From NCBI GenBank assembly GCA_946481355.1, contig CAMLNH010000011.1:1-18284 (forward strand): a stretch of 18,284 nucleotides of DNA. Direction: 5' to 3'. This DNA is from an uncultured Curvibacter sp. Lineage in GTDB: Bacteria > Pseudomonadota > Gammaproteobacteria > Burkholderiales > Burkholderiaceae. Within the stretch, counting starts at the first letter, position 1, and the number at the start of each line of letters is the position of its first letter. A program made the position numbers and the translations under genes. The notes below the pieces were generated by a model that saw only the letters and a list, made by a program, of their open reading frames with translations, ran no database searches and was not told the DNA's origin. Shown in pieces: positions 6,543 through 13,503 of this stretch.

Positions 6543-7511
6543 ATGCACAAACGCAAACTCTTGTGGGCCACGCTCGCGCTGGCGCTCGGCCCGCAGCTGG
6601 CCCTGGCCCAGGCCTATCCGGCCAAGCCCGTGAAGCTCGTCGTGGGCTTCGCGCCCGGCGGCGCCGCCGACTACGTGGCGCGCGCCATCGGTGATTCCCT
6701 GGGTCGCGCCCTGGGCCAGCCCGTGGTGATCGAAAACAAGGCCGGCGCGGGATCGAGCATCGCCGCCGAGCAGGTGGCCAAGGCCGCACCCGACGGCTAT
6801 ACCGTACTCATCGGCAGTCCCGCCGCCATCTCGGTGAACCCCGCGCTCAACCCCAAGCTGGGCTACAAGCCGGCCGACCTGCAGCCCGTGAGCAAGGTCA
6901 CGAGCTCGCCGCTGGTGATCGCGGCCAACCCGGCGGTGGGGATCAACTCCGTGCAGGAGCTGATCGCCCGCGCGAAGAAGGAACCGGGCAAGCTCAACTA
7001 CGCGACCTCGGGCAACGGCTCAGCGCCGCACCTGGGCGCAGCCCTGTTCAGTCAGGTGGCCGATGTGAAGATGCAGCACATCCCCTTCCGCGGCGGCGCG
7101 CCGGCCATCCAGTCGGTGGTGGCGGGTGATACGCAGCTGACCTTCGGCACCCCCCCCTCGGTCCTGCCCATGATCCAGGCTGGCCGCCTCAAGGGCCTGG
7201 GCGTGAGCACACGCGAGCGTTCGCCCCTGGTACCCGACCTGCCCGGCATGGCCGAGGCCGGCCTGCCCGACTACGTGATCGAGTTCTGGTACGGCTTCTT
7301 CGTGCCGGCGGGCACGCCGGCGCCCGTCGTGAAGAAGCTCTACGACGCCACGCAGGAGGCCATGAAACAGCCTGGCGTGAAAGCCTCGCTGGCGCGTGAA
7401 GGCACCGATGTCTCCGTCTCGCGTTCACCCGCAGACTTCGCGACCTTTCTGGCCCAGGACGAGAAGTTCTGGGTCAAGCTGGTCAAGGACGCCGAAGTCA
7501 AGATCGAATGA
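6543..7511 (+). CDS. Bug/TctC-type periplasmic solute-binding protein (first copy)
   Basis: A 322-residue tripartite-tricarboxylate-type receptor that captures small organic acids in the periplasm. The signal peptide MHKRKLLWATLALALGPQLA has likely cleavage near Ala22-Ala24. The mature protein begins YPAKPVKLVVGFAPGGAAD with the ligand-loop Asp43, followed by IENKAGAGSSIAAEQVAKAAPDGYT, the Bug hallmark. AGGAG (6531-6535) precedes the ATG. The 49 bases after the oxidoreductase gene show no terminator, so it probably belongs to the same operon. The membrane partners TctA and TctB are not in the window, as is common for the expanded Bug families of Burkholderiales. Ligand unknown; presumably the acid metabolised by the upstream enzymes. 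Confidence 0.95.
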   Translation: MHKRKLLWATLALALGPQLALAQAYPAKPVKLVVGFAPGGAADYVARAIGDSLGRALGQPVVIENKAGAGSSIAAEQVAKAAPDGYTVLIGSPAAISVNPALNPKLGYKPADLQPVSKVTSSPLVIAANPAVGINSVQELIARAKKEPGKLNYATSGNGSAPHLGAALFSQVADVKMQHIPFRGGAPAIQSVVAGDTQLTFGTPPSVLPMIQAGRLKGLGVSTRERSPLVPDLPGMAEAGLPDYVIEFWYGFFVPAGTPAPVVKKLYDATQEAMKQPGVKASLAREGTDVSVSRSPADFATFLAQDEKFWVKLVKDAEVKIE

Positions 7512-7547
7512 CCGCCCCTGCTTCTTCCCCCTACAAGAGGTGAGCCC

Positions 7548-8519
7548 ATGAAACGTCGTGTACTTCTGCAGGCCCTGCCTGCGTCCCTGCTGCTGCCGGC
7601 CGGTCCGGCCCGGTCTCAGTCCTATCCCGCCAAACCCATCCGCTACATCGTGCCCGTGGCCGCAGGCGGCGGCAGCGACATGGTGGGCCGCACGGTGACC
7701 GAACGCTGGGGCAAGCTGCTCAACCAGAGCTTCGTGGTCGACAACCAGGGCGGCGGTGGCGGCGTGATCGCCTGCCAGGCCACGGCCCGTGCTGCCCCCG
7801 ACGGCTACACCCTGCTGCAGGGCTATGTGGCCACGCACGGCACCAGCCCCGCCACGCGCAAGCTGCCCTACGACCCGATCAAGGACTTCACGCCCGTGGG
7901 CATGATCGGCGGCACGCCCAATGTGCTGGTGGTCAACGCCTCGCTGCCGGTCCACAACGTCAAGGAGTTCGTGGACTACCTGCGCGCCAACACCGGCAAG
8001 GTGAGCTACGGCTCGGCTGGCGCCGGTTCGCTGACCCACCTGACCATGGAGCTCCTGAAGCAGCAGATCAACTCCTTCATGGTCCACATTCCCTACCGCG
8101 GCATCGCCCCGGCCTTCACCGACCTGATCGGCGGCCAGACCCAGGCCATGTTCCCCGGCCTGGCCGCGGCCCTGCCGCACATCCGCGGCGGCCGGGTGCG
8201 TGCGCTGGCCGTCACCGGCAACCAGCGCCACCCGCAACTCAAGGACACGCCGACGCTGGACGAGCTGGGCTACAAGGGCTTCGACGCCATGCAGTGGTAT
8301 GGCGTGGTGGGCCCGGCCGGCATGCCCGCACCCGTCGTGAAACAGCTCAACGAGACACTCAACACGGTGCTCAAGGCGCCTGACATGCGCGACAAGCTCT
8401 CGGTCGAAGCCATCGAGCCCATGCCCATGAGCCCGGAACAGTTCGGCCAGTTCGTGCGCGAGGACATCGCGCGCTGGACCCGGCTGGCCAAGGACCGCGG
8501 CATCCAGCTCGATAGTTAA
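7548..8519 (+). CDS. Bug/TctC-type periplasmic solute-binding protein (second copy)
   Basis: A 323-residue paralogue of the preceding gene. The leader MKRRVLLQALPASLLLPAGP has a twin arginine at 3-4 followed by VLLQ, so Tat export is possible though Sec is not excluded; cleavage is likely near Ser23-Ser25. The mature protein starts YPAKPIRYIVPVAAGGGSD (Asp44 in the ligand loop) and keeps the APDGYTLLQG block. The ribosome site AGAGGTGA lies just upstream, 36 bases after the first Bug gene. The ligand loop differs from the first copy (VAAGGGSD versus FAPGGAAD), so the two may bind different acids. It is the last gene before a strong hairpin terminator. Confidence 0.95.
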   Translation: MKRRVLLQALPASLLLPAGPARSQSYPAKPIRYIVPVAAGGGSDMVGRTVTERWGKLLNQSFVVDNQGGGGGVIACQATARAAPDGYTLLQGYVATHGTSPATRKLPYDPIKDFTPVGMIGGTPNVLVVNASLPVHNVKEFVDYLRANTGKVSYGSAGAGSLTHLTMELLKQQINSFMVHIPYRGIAPAFTDLIGGQTQAMFPGLAAALPHIRGGRVRALAVTGNQRHPQLKDTPTLDELGYKGFDAMQWYGVVGPAGMPAPVVKQLNETLNTVLKAPDMRDKLSVEAIEPMPMSPEQFGQFVREDIARWTRLAKDRGIQLDS

Positions 8520-8531
8520 AATTTTCCCGGC

Positions 8532-8566
8532 AGCGTATCGGCCACAAGCCGATACGCTATTCTTTT
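8532..8566 (+). terminator. Rho-independent terminator after the second Bug gene
   Basis: A perfect 11-base stem (AGCGTATCGGC / GCCGATACGCT) with loop CACAA is followed by ATTCTTTT. It starts 12 bases after the Bug stop and ends about 20 bases before the MmgE/PrpD gene. It would end the CoA-transferase operon, or leave the downstream gene at reduced expression. Confidence 0.7.
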
Positions 8567-8586
8567 AATAGCAAACTGTTATTTTC

Positions 8587-9957
8587 ATGGCCCGCAATAC
8601 CCAGGTCCCCGCCGACCACAACGCCCCGCCCGTCACCCAGACCCTGGCCCGCTACGTTGCCACCCATCCCTCCAGGGGCTGGAGCGACGCGGTGGAGCAC
8701 GAGGCGCATCGCACCTTCATGAACTGGCTGGGCTGTGCCGTGGGTGCCGCGCAGCACGAGTCGGCCCACGCCGCACTGGGTGCCGTGCAGATGCTGCAAC
8801 CCGCACCGCAGGCCAGTGTGCTGGGCCGCACCGAGAAGGTGGACATGGCCGGCGCCGCGCTGATCAACGGCATCACATCGCACACCTTCGACTTCGACGA
8901 CACCCACCTCAAGACCATCATCCACCCGGCCGGCCCCGTGGCCTCGGCCGTTCTGGCGCTGGCCGAGCACAAGGGCCTCTCCGGCCGCGCCGTGATCGAC
9001 GCGCTGGTGCTGGGCATCGATGTGGCCTGCCGTGTGGGCAACACCATGTACCCCGAGCACTACGACCGCGGCTGGCATATCACCGGCTCCACGGGCACGC
9101 TGGGCGCGGCTGCGGGCTGCGCGCGCCTGCTGGGCCTCAACGAGCCGCAGACGGCGATGGCGCTGGGCATCGCCGCCTCGCAGCCCATCGGCATGCGCGA
9201 ACAGTTCGGCACCATGACCAAGCCCTTCCACCCGGGCGGTGCGGCGCGCGCCGGCCTGATGTCTGCGCTACTGGCCAGCCAGGGCTTCACGGCCAGCCCC
9301 AAGGCGCTGGAAGCGCCGCGCGGCATGATCCAGACCATCTCGACCAAGTACGCCTGGAACGAGATCACGGACGAGCTGGGCCAGCGCTTCGAGATCTCCT
9401 ACAACAGCTACAAGCCCTTTGCCTGCGGCATCGTGATCCACCCCAGCATCGACGCCTGCGCCCAGCTGCGCGCCCAGGGCGTCAAGCCCGATGACGTGGA
9501 GCGCATCGAGCTCAAGGTCCACTCCCTGGTGCTCGAACTCACGGGCAAGAAGGAGCCGGCCGATGGCCTGCAGGGCAAGTTCAGCGTCTACCACGGCTGC
9601 GCCTGCGGCCTGATGTTCGGCAAGGCCGGTGAAGACCAGTACGCCGATGCCATCGTGACCCGCCCCGACATGGTGGCGCTGCGCCGCAAGGTCGTGGCCA
9701 CGGTGGACGACAGCATCGATGAAGCCAGCGTGGATGTCACCGCCGTGCTCAAGGACGGCCGCAAGGTCCATGTGTTCGTGAAGCACGCCATCGGCTCGCT
9801 CGAGAACCCCATGACCGACGCCATGCTCGAGACCAAGTTCCACGACCTGTCGGACCCGGTGCTCGGCCAGGGCAGGACGGATGCGCTGATCGCTGCCTGC
9901 TGGAAACTGGCCGGCACGGCCGACATGCGCACGCTGACGGCGCTGGCCCGGCCCTGA
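8587..9957 (+). CDS. MmgE/PrpD family protein
   Basis: Members include 2-methylcitrate dehydratase (PrpD), cis-aconitate decarboxylase and related lyases of polycarboxylic acids; they need no iron-sulfur cluster. This 456-residue protein has the all-helical N-terminal domain with FDFDDTHL (101-108) and HPAGPV (113-118). Then come GWHITGSTG (162-170) and KPFHPGGAARAGL (212-224), and SYNSYKPFACG (271-281) begins the second lid-like domain. The ATG at 8587 is preceded by AT-rich sequence with no ribosome site, unlike the four genes before it; N-terminal similarity to the family (VTQTLARYVATHPS) supports it. It follows the operon's terminator on the same strand, so it may be partly independent. 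It plausibly dehydrates or decarboxylates the acid bound by the Bug proteins. Exact substrate unknown. Confidence 0.93.
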   Translation: MARNTQVPADHNAPPVTQTLARYVATHPSRGWSDAVEHEAHRTFMNWLGCAVGAAQHESAHAALGAVQMLQPAPQASVLGRTEKVDMAGAALINGITSHTFDFDDTHLKTIIHPAGPVASAVLALAEHKGLSGRAVIDALVLGIDVACRVGNTMYPEHYDRGWHITGSTGTLGAAAGCARLLGLNEPQTAMALGIAASQPIGMREQFGTMTKPFHPGGAARAGLMSALLASQGFTASPKALEAPRGMIQTISTKYAWNEITDELGQRFEISYNSYKPFACGIVIHPSIDACAQLRAQGVKPDDVERIELKVHSLVLELTGKKEPADGLQGKFSVYHGCACGLMFGKAGEDQYADAIVTRPDMVALRRKVVATVDDSIDEASVDVTAVLKDGRKVHVFVKHAIGSLENPMTDAMLETKFHDLSDPVLGQGRTDALIAACWKLAGTADMRTLTALARP

Positions 9958-9971
9958 GGCCGTGCCCTCAG
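9954..9971. terminator. Weak hairpin at the convergent junction after the MmgE/PrpD gene
   Basis: CTGAGG and CCTCAG form a six-base stem with a six-base loop. The repeat begins at the MmgE/PrpD stop codon and lies in the 18-base gap before the converging membrane-protein gene. There is no T-run. It may slow transcription from either side. Confidence 0.3.
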
Positions 9972-9975
9972 ACCG

Positions 9976-10518
9976 CTAGGCCGGCGTACGACGATCCAGC
10001 CGCGGCATGGGCAACACGGCCCCGCCCCCGGCGGCGGGCGCCTCACCGCCGGGACGCACCGGCTCTGCCCGGCTGGGTGCCAGACGCAGGAAGACACCCA
10101 GCGCCATCAGCAGCAGGGCCGCGCTCACGATGATGGCCACGGGGTAGTAGAGGTTGCCGGCCAGATCCAGCTGGCTGTACTTGATGACCATCATCAGCCC
10201 TTCAAGCGAGAGCGCCACGCAGACCGTGCCGATGAAGCGCGGCAGCGTACGGCGCAGCATGACGATGACGTCGTGGTCGGCCTCGGCGCCGTATTCCTTG
10301 CTGATGACCAGCGCCACCTCGTAGACCGCCATGGCGATCACGCTGGCATTGACCAGCTTGACGATGATCTGCGTGATTTCCTGGCCGGCGAGCACATGGC
10401 CGATGGCTTCGACCAGCGTGGTCAGGACGATGGCGCCGGAAATGGCGAAGAAGATGAAGGTGAAACCGCGGGCAAACAGCTTTTGCGTGGCAGACAGCAG
10501 GTTCTCGTTGGAAGTCAT
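9976..10518 (-). CDS. Four-helix integral membrane protein, PsiE-like topology
   Basis: A 180-residue protein with four predicted membrane helices at about 19-40, 51-72, 94-113 and 124-146, then a Pro/Gly/Ala-rich cytoplasmic tail. Size and helix spacing resemble phosphate-starvation-inducible PsiE proteins, but I see no decisive motif, so function is unassigned. The open frame extends upstream, but the real start is the ATG at 10518. It overlaps the TGA of the DUF2750 gene as ATGA, indicating translational coupling. The conserved-looking polar elements are the loop KEYGAEADHDVIVMLRRTLPRF (74-95) and Glu residues in helices 1, 2 and 3. Confidence 0.8.
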   Translation of the reverse strand: MTSNENLLSATQKLFARGFTFIFFAISGAIVLTTLVEAIGHVLAGQEITQIIVKLVNASVIAMAVYEVALVISKEYGAEADHDVIVMLRRTLPRFIGTVCVALSLEGLMMVIKYSQLDLAGNLYYPVAIIVSAALLLMALGVFLRLAPSRAEPVRPGGEAPAAGGGAVLPMPRLDRRTPA

Positions 10519-10988
10519 GGTTCTCCAGTGGGGGACAGGGTCACCGGCCCCGGCGCATCGTCGAGACCGTCGGCCGGGAAGTTGATACAGCGCACCTGCA
10601 GATGCCAGGCCAGCACGCGGGCCGGAACCGGCAGCAGGCGGTTCGCCTCCTCCGGCTGCACGGACACCTGGACGCCCAGGCTGTCCATGGCCGGCAGCCA
10701 GTGGTCGAGGAAGTCGGACAGATCGATCGGACCGGGTTTGCATTTCGCCCAGGCCCCGCGCGCAAAGGCCCGCGCGTCGTGCGGCTGCGACCAGACCGGC
10801 AGGCAGGACACGCCATCGTCCAGCGTCAGCGAGATCCAGCCCCCGGCGTCAAGCAGGCCCCAGACCTGCAGGGTCTGGGCCGCCTCCTGCACAAAGCCCT
10901 GGTAATGCGGCGCGTCCACCACGGCGGGTGTCGGCTGCAGGCCCAGGATCTGGATCAGGGCGGGGGGAAGTTTGAGCGGATGAGCCAT
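10515..10988 (-). CDS. DUF2750-like protein
   Basis: A 157-residue soluble protein resembling DUF2750. The core begins YQGFVQEAAQTLQVWGL (29-45), followed by LPVWSQPHDARAFARGAW (63-80), FLDHWLPAMDSLGVQVSV (93-110) and a short tail. The family has no known activity. I chose the ATG at 10988. Other in-frame starts lie upstream (ATG at 11027, GTG at 11072), but they fall at or beyond an AT-rich segment that is more likely the promoter. It overlaps the next gene by four bases (ATGA), so the DUF2750 protein and the membrane protein are probably made together and may work together. No clear ribosome site. Confidence 0.75.
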   Translation of the reverse strand: MAHPLKLPPALIQILGLQPTPAVVDAPHYQGFVQEAAQTLQVWGLLDAGGWISLTLDDGVSCLPVWSQPHDARAFARGAWAKCKPGPIDLSDFLDHWLPAMDSLGVQVSVQPEEANRLLPVPARVLAWHLQVRCINFPADGLDDAPGPVTLSPTGEP

Positions 10989-11036
10989 GGTGTGATGAAG
11001 GCCCAGCTTAGGGACGTGCGCCCCCATGCTCAAGGA

Positions 11037-11048
11037 AAAATATATTTT
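11037..11048. promoter_or_regulatory. AT-rich palindrome upstream of the DUF2750 gene
   Basis: AAAATATATTTT is a perfect 12-base palindrome, nested in GGAAA...TTTCC, in an otherwise GC-rich 122-base gap. On the minus strand it offers a -10-like TATATT before the DUF2750 gene, but no good -35 lies 16-18 bases away. It is either the promoter core or a DNA-bending or regulator site. Confidence 0.35.
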
Positions 11049-11110
11049 GTTTCCTGCGTTACCGGAGGGCACGCCTCGGGTCCGTACACGGATCGCACCT
11101 CGGCATGGGG

Positions 11111-11752
11111 TCAGAACACTTTCCAGAACGCCAGCTGGCGGATCGAATGCGCGAGGTTGTCGCGCGCCTGCGCCTCGAGCTCGGCCCGCAGTTCGGGCCG
11201 GCTGTAGATCGGCTCACGGGCCAGGAACTCCCGCAGCACCTCACGCCGCTTGCGGCGAAAGACCCAACGCGGAACCCAGGCGTATTCGGCGCGAACCTGC
11301 ACCTCGTACGCCTGAAAACGCGCACGCGGTGCCCCGAGGATGGCAAGATCGATGTCGACGAGCAGCTGCTGGTCCATGCCCTGCGGCAGGGCCTGGTGGC
11401 GTGTTGCCATGATCAAGGCCTCCACCCGATCGATCACGGCGCTGCCCACACCAGCCGCCTGCAAGGCCTGCCGGGCCCAGGCGGCACTGCGCGCCTCGTT
11501 GTCCCGGCCCCGGACGTCGTACACCGCGTCATGGAACCAGAGCGCGATCTCCACTTCGGCTGCATGCTCGGCCAGCGCCAGGTGACGCTCGCACAAGGCC
11601 AGGCATTCGCCCAGATGCTGCTGCGTGTGATAGTGGCGCTGCGGCTCCGCATAGGCTGCGAGCAGACGATCGCGCAGCGCGGCACCATCCCCGGCCGCGC
11701 CCAGCGCCGGCCAGCAACGGGCCCACGACGTCTCGAAGATGGGAACAGGCAT
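11111..11752 (-). CDS. Predicted metal-dependent HD-superfamily phosphohydrolase (COG4339)
   Basis: A 213-residue cytoplasmic HD-domain protein of unknown substrate. The metal-ligand pattern is visible: RHYHTQQH (39-46), the HD pair His74-Asp75 in LWFHDAVYD, His119 in MATRHQ, and Asp133/Asp135 in LLVDIDLAILG. After the HD core come a basic stretch RRKRREVLREFLAREPIY and a C-terminal ELEAQARDNL segment typical of this group. The ATG at 11752 has no clear ribosome site. It is divergent from ureD across 62 bases and is followed on the same strand, after 122 bases, by the DUF2750 gene. No functional link to either is evident. Confidence 0.9.
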   Translation of the reverse strand: MPVPIFETSWARCWPALGAAGDGAALRDRLLAAYAEPQRHYHTQQHLGECLALCERHLALAEHAAEVEIALWFHDAVYDVRGRDNEARSAAWARQALQAAGVGSAVIDRVEALIMATRHQALPQGMDQQLLVDIDLAILGAPRARFQAYEVQVRAEYAWVPRWVFRRKRREVLREFLAREPIYSRPELRAELEAQARDNLAHSIRQLAFWKVF

Positions 11753-11814
11753 GCGCGCTTTGTACCATCGAACGCGGCCTGAAGGCCGGCGCGTGGCTTG
11801 CTAGACTCCCCGCC

Positions 11815-12645
11815 ATGACCTGGCACGCCTCGCTGCAACTCGACTACACCCTGGAAGACGCACGCAGCGTCGCACGCTACCGACACGAAGGGCCGCTGCG
11901 CATCCTGCAAAGCCTCTACCCCGAAGGCGACGCGATCTGCCACAACGTGCTCGTGCACCCGCCCGGCGGACTGGTGGGCGGCGATACGCTGGACATCCGG
12001 CTCACGGTGGCGTCCGGCGCCCACGGCCTGGTGACCACGCCGGGCGCCACACGCTTTTACCGCAGCACGGGCGACAGCGCGCGACAGTGGCTGCAGGCGC
12101 AGGTGGCCGAGGGCGCGCGGCTCGAGTGGCTGCCGCTCGAAGCCCTGGCCTACAACGAATGTCGGGCCGAGAACCGTGCGGTGTTCGAGCTGGCCCCCGG
12201 CGCCGAGCTCATGGGCTGGGACGTCACCGCCCTGGGCCTGCCAGCCGCAGACCAGCCCTACACCCGCGGCAGCTTCGCACAGCACCTCGAAGTGCCCGGC
12301 GTCTGGCTGGAGCAGGGCCGCATCGCCGCGCAGGACGCACACCTCATGGACGGTCCGCTGGGCCTGGCCGGGCAGCGCTGCCTGGGCACGCTGTTTTTCG
12401 TGGCCGGCTCACCCATCGCACGCGAACGACGCGACGCAGCGCTCGAGAGCGTGCGCACCCTGATCGACGGCCATGCCCTGCGCGCCACGGCCGGCGCCAC
12501 CAGCCCGCACCCGCAGGTGCTGGTGGTGCGGGTGCTGGCCCCGCTGGTGGAGCCGGCCATGCAGCTGCTCAAGAGCCTGCGCGCCGCCTGGCGCCAGCAG
12601 CTCTGGCAGCTGGATGCCGCGCCGCCGCGCATCTGGGCGATGTGA
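11815..12645 (+). CDS. ureD: Urease accessory protein UreD (UreH)
   Basis: UreD binds apo-urease and, with UreF and UreG, helps deliver nickel and CO2 to the active site. The 276-residue protein is full length. Family motifs are present: GPLRILQSLYPEG (26-38), PPGGLVGGDTL (49-59), TTPGATRFYRS (74-84), EWLPLEALAYN (104-114), and a C-terminal VLVVRVLAPLVEPAMQLLKSLRAAWR segment. In most Burkholderiales ureD is followed directly by ureA. Here an esterase gene follows 11 bases after the stop, and no urease structural or other accessory gene lies within 5 kb on the right. The gene itself looks intact. No clear ribosome site precedes the ATG. Confidence 0.95.
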   Translation: MTWHASLQLDYTLEDARSVARYRHEGPLRILQSLYPEGDAICHNVLVHPPGGLVGGDTLDIRLTVASGAHGLVTTPGATRFYRSTGDSARQWLQAQVAEGARLEWLPLEALAYNECRAENRAVFELAPGAELMGWDVTALGLPAADQPYTRGSFAQHLEVPGVWLEQGRIAAQDAHLMDGPLGLAGQRCLGTLFFVAGSPIARERRDAALESVRTLIDGHALRATAGATSPHPQVLVVRVLAPLVEPAMQLLKSLRAAWRQQLWQLDAAPPRIWAM

Positions 12646-12656
12646 AAGTAAAAACC

Positions 12657-13331
12657 ATGGACGACAGCCAAGCCTTCATCCTGCAGCAACCGCAGCAAGC
12701 GGCGCAGCTCATCCTGCTCTTTCATGGCGTGGGCTCGACCGCGCAGTCCATGGCCCCGCTGGGTCTGGCCTATGCCCAGGCCTTTCCGCAGGCCATGGTG
12801 GTGGCGCTGGATTCGCCCTACCCGTCCGAGCTCGCCCCGGGCGGCCGACAATGGTTCTCGGTGACGGGCATCACGGAAGAGAACCGCGTGGAACGCGTGG
12901 CGGCCGCGCTGCCCACCTTCGAGGATGCGGTGCGCCACTGGCAGCAGCACGCGGGCCTGGACGCCGCCGGCACCGCGCTGGTGGGGTTTTCGCAAGGCGC
13001 CATCATGGCCCTGGCCTCGGCACTGCGGCCCGTACCCGTGGCGGCGCGCGTGATCGCGCTGGCCGGCCGTTTCGCGGCACTGCCCGAGCAGCCGCTGCAC
13101 GAGAGCTGCACCCTCCACCTGCTGCACGGCAAGGCCGATGCCGTCATGCCCTACAGCCACGCCATCGAAGGCGCCCTGTGCCTCAAGTCCCTGGGGGCGG
13201 ACTTCACCGCCGATGTGCTGCCCTTCGTCGGCCATGAGCTGCACCCGGAGCTGATGGCGCTGGCAGTGGAGAAGCTGCAGCAGCACATCCCGGCGCGGCT
13301 GTGGCTGCAGCCCGGCGAAGCGCCGGAGTGA
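12657..13331 (+). CDS. ypfH: Alpha/beta-hydrolase esterase, YpfH-like
   Basis: A 224-residue carboxylesterase/phospholipase-family hydrolase closely resembling E. coli YpfH, an esterase with activity on short acyl substrates. The oxyanion segment is LLFHGVG (20-26) and the nucleophile elbow is GFSQG (Ser112). The acid and base are most likely Asp161 (GKADAVMP) and His193 (FVGHELH). The blocks GRQWFSVTGITEENR (63-77) and AVRHWQQHAG (91-100) are also shared with YpfH. The long open frame extends back through ureD, but homology and frame put the start at the ATG 12657, 11 bases after ureD, so co-transcription is likely. There is no functional link to urease that I know of. Confidence 0.92.
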   Translation: MDDSQAFILQQPQQAAQLILLFHGVGSTAQSMAPLGLAYAQAFPQAMVVALDSPYPSELAPGGRQWFSVTGITEENRVERVAAALPTFEDAVRHWQQHAGLDAAGTALVGFSQGAIMALASALRPVPVAARVIALAGRFAALPEQPLHESCTLHLLHGKADAVMPYSHAIEGALCLKSLGADFTADVLPFVGHELHPELMALAVEKLQQHIPARLWLQPGEAPE

Positions 13332-13332
13332 A

Positions 13333-13470
13333 TCAGAGCAGGCGGTACAGACCGTAGCCGGCCAGCATCCCGCAGACCACCAGCATGATCAGCTTCACGG
13401 TACGCGTGGGCACCAGCGCACCGATGACGCTGGCAATGAGGATGGCGGCAAAAAGGTAGCTTGTTTTCAT
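13333..13470 (-). CDS. Small two-helix membrane protein, 45 residues
   Basis: Translation from the ATG at 13470 gives 45 residues. A hydrophobic helix (about 4-20) is followed by PTRTVK and a second hydrophobic helix (about 27-43) ending GLYRLL. The turn and hydrophobic pattern look like a genuine helical hairpin rather than noise. It lies 33 bases after the multicopper oxidase stop on the same strand and converges on ypfH with one base between stops. No strong ribosome site. Unrecognised; it may be co-transcribed with the oxidase. Confidence 0.5.
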   Translation of the reverse strand: MKTSYLFAAILIASVIGALVPTRTVKLIMLVVCGMLAGYGLYRLL

Positions 13471-13503
13471 GCCGTGATCTTAAGGCCGAGCCGTCCCCTC
13501 GCC

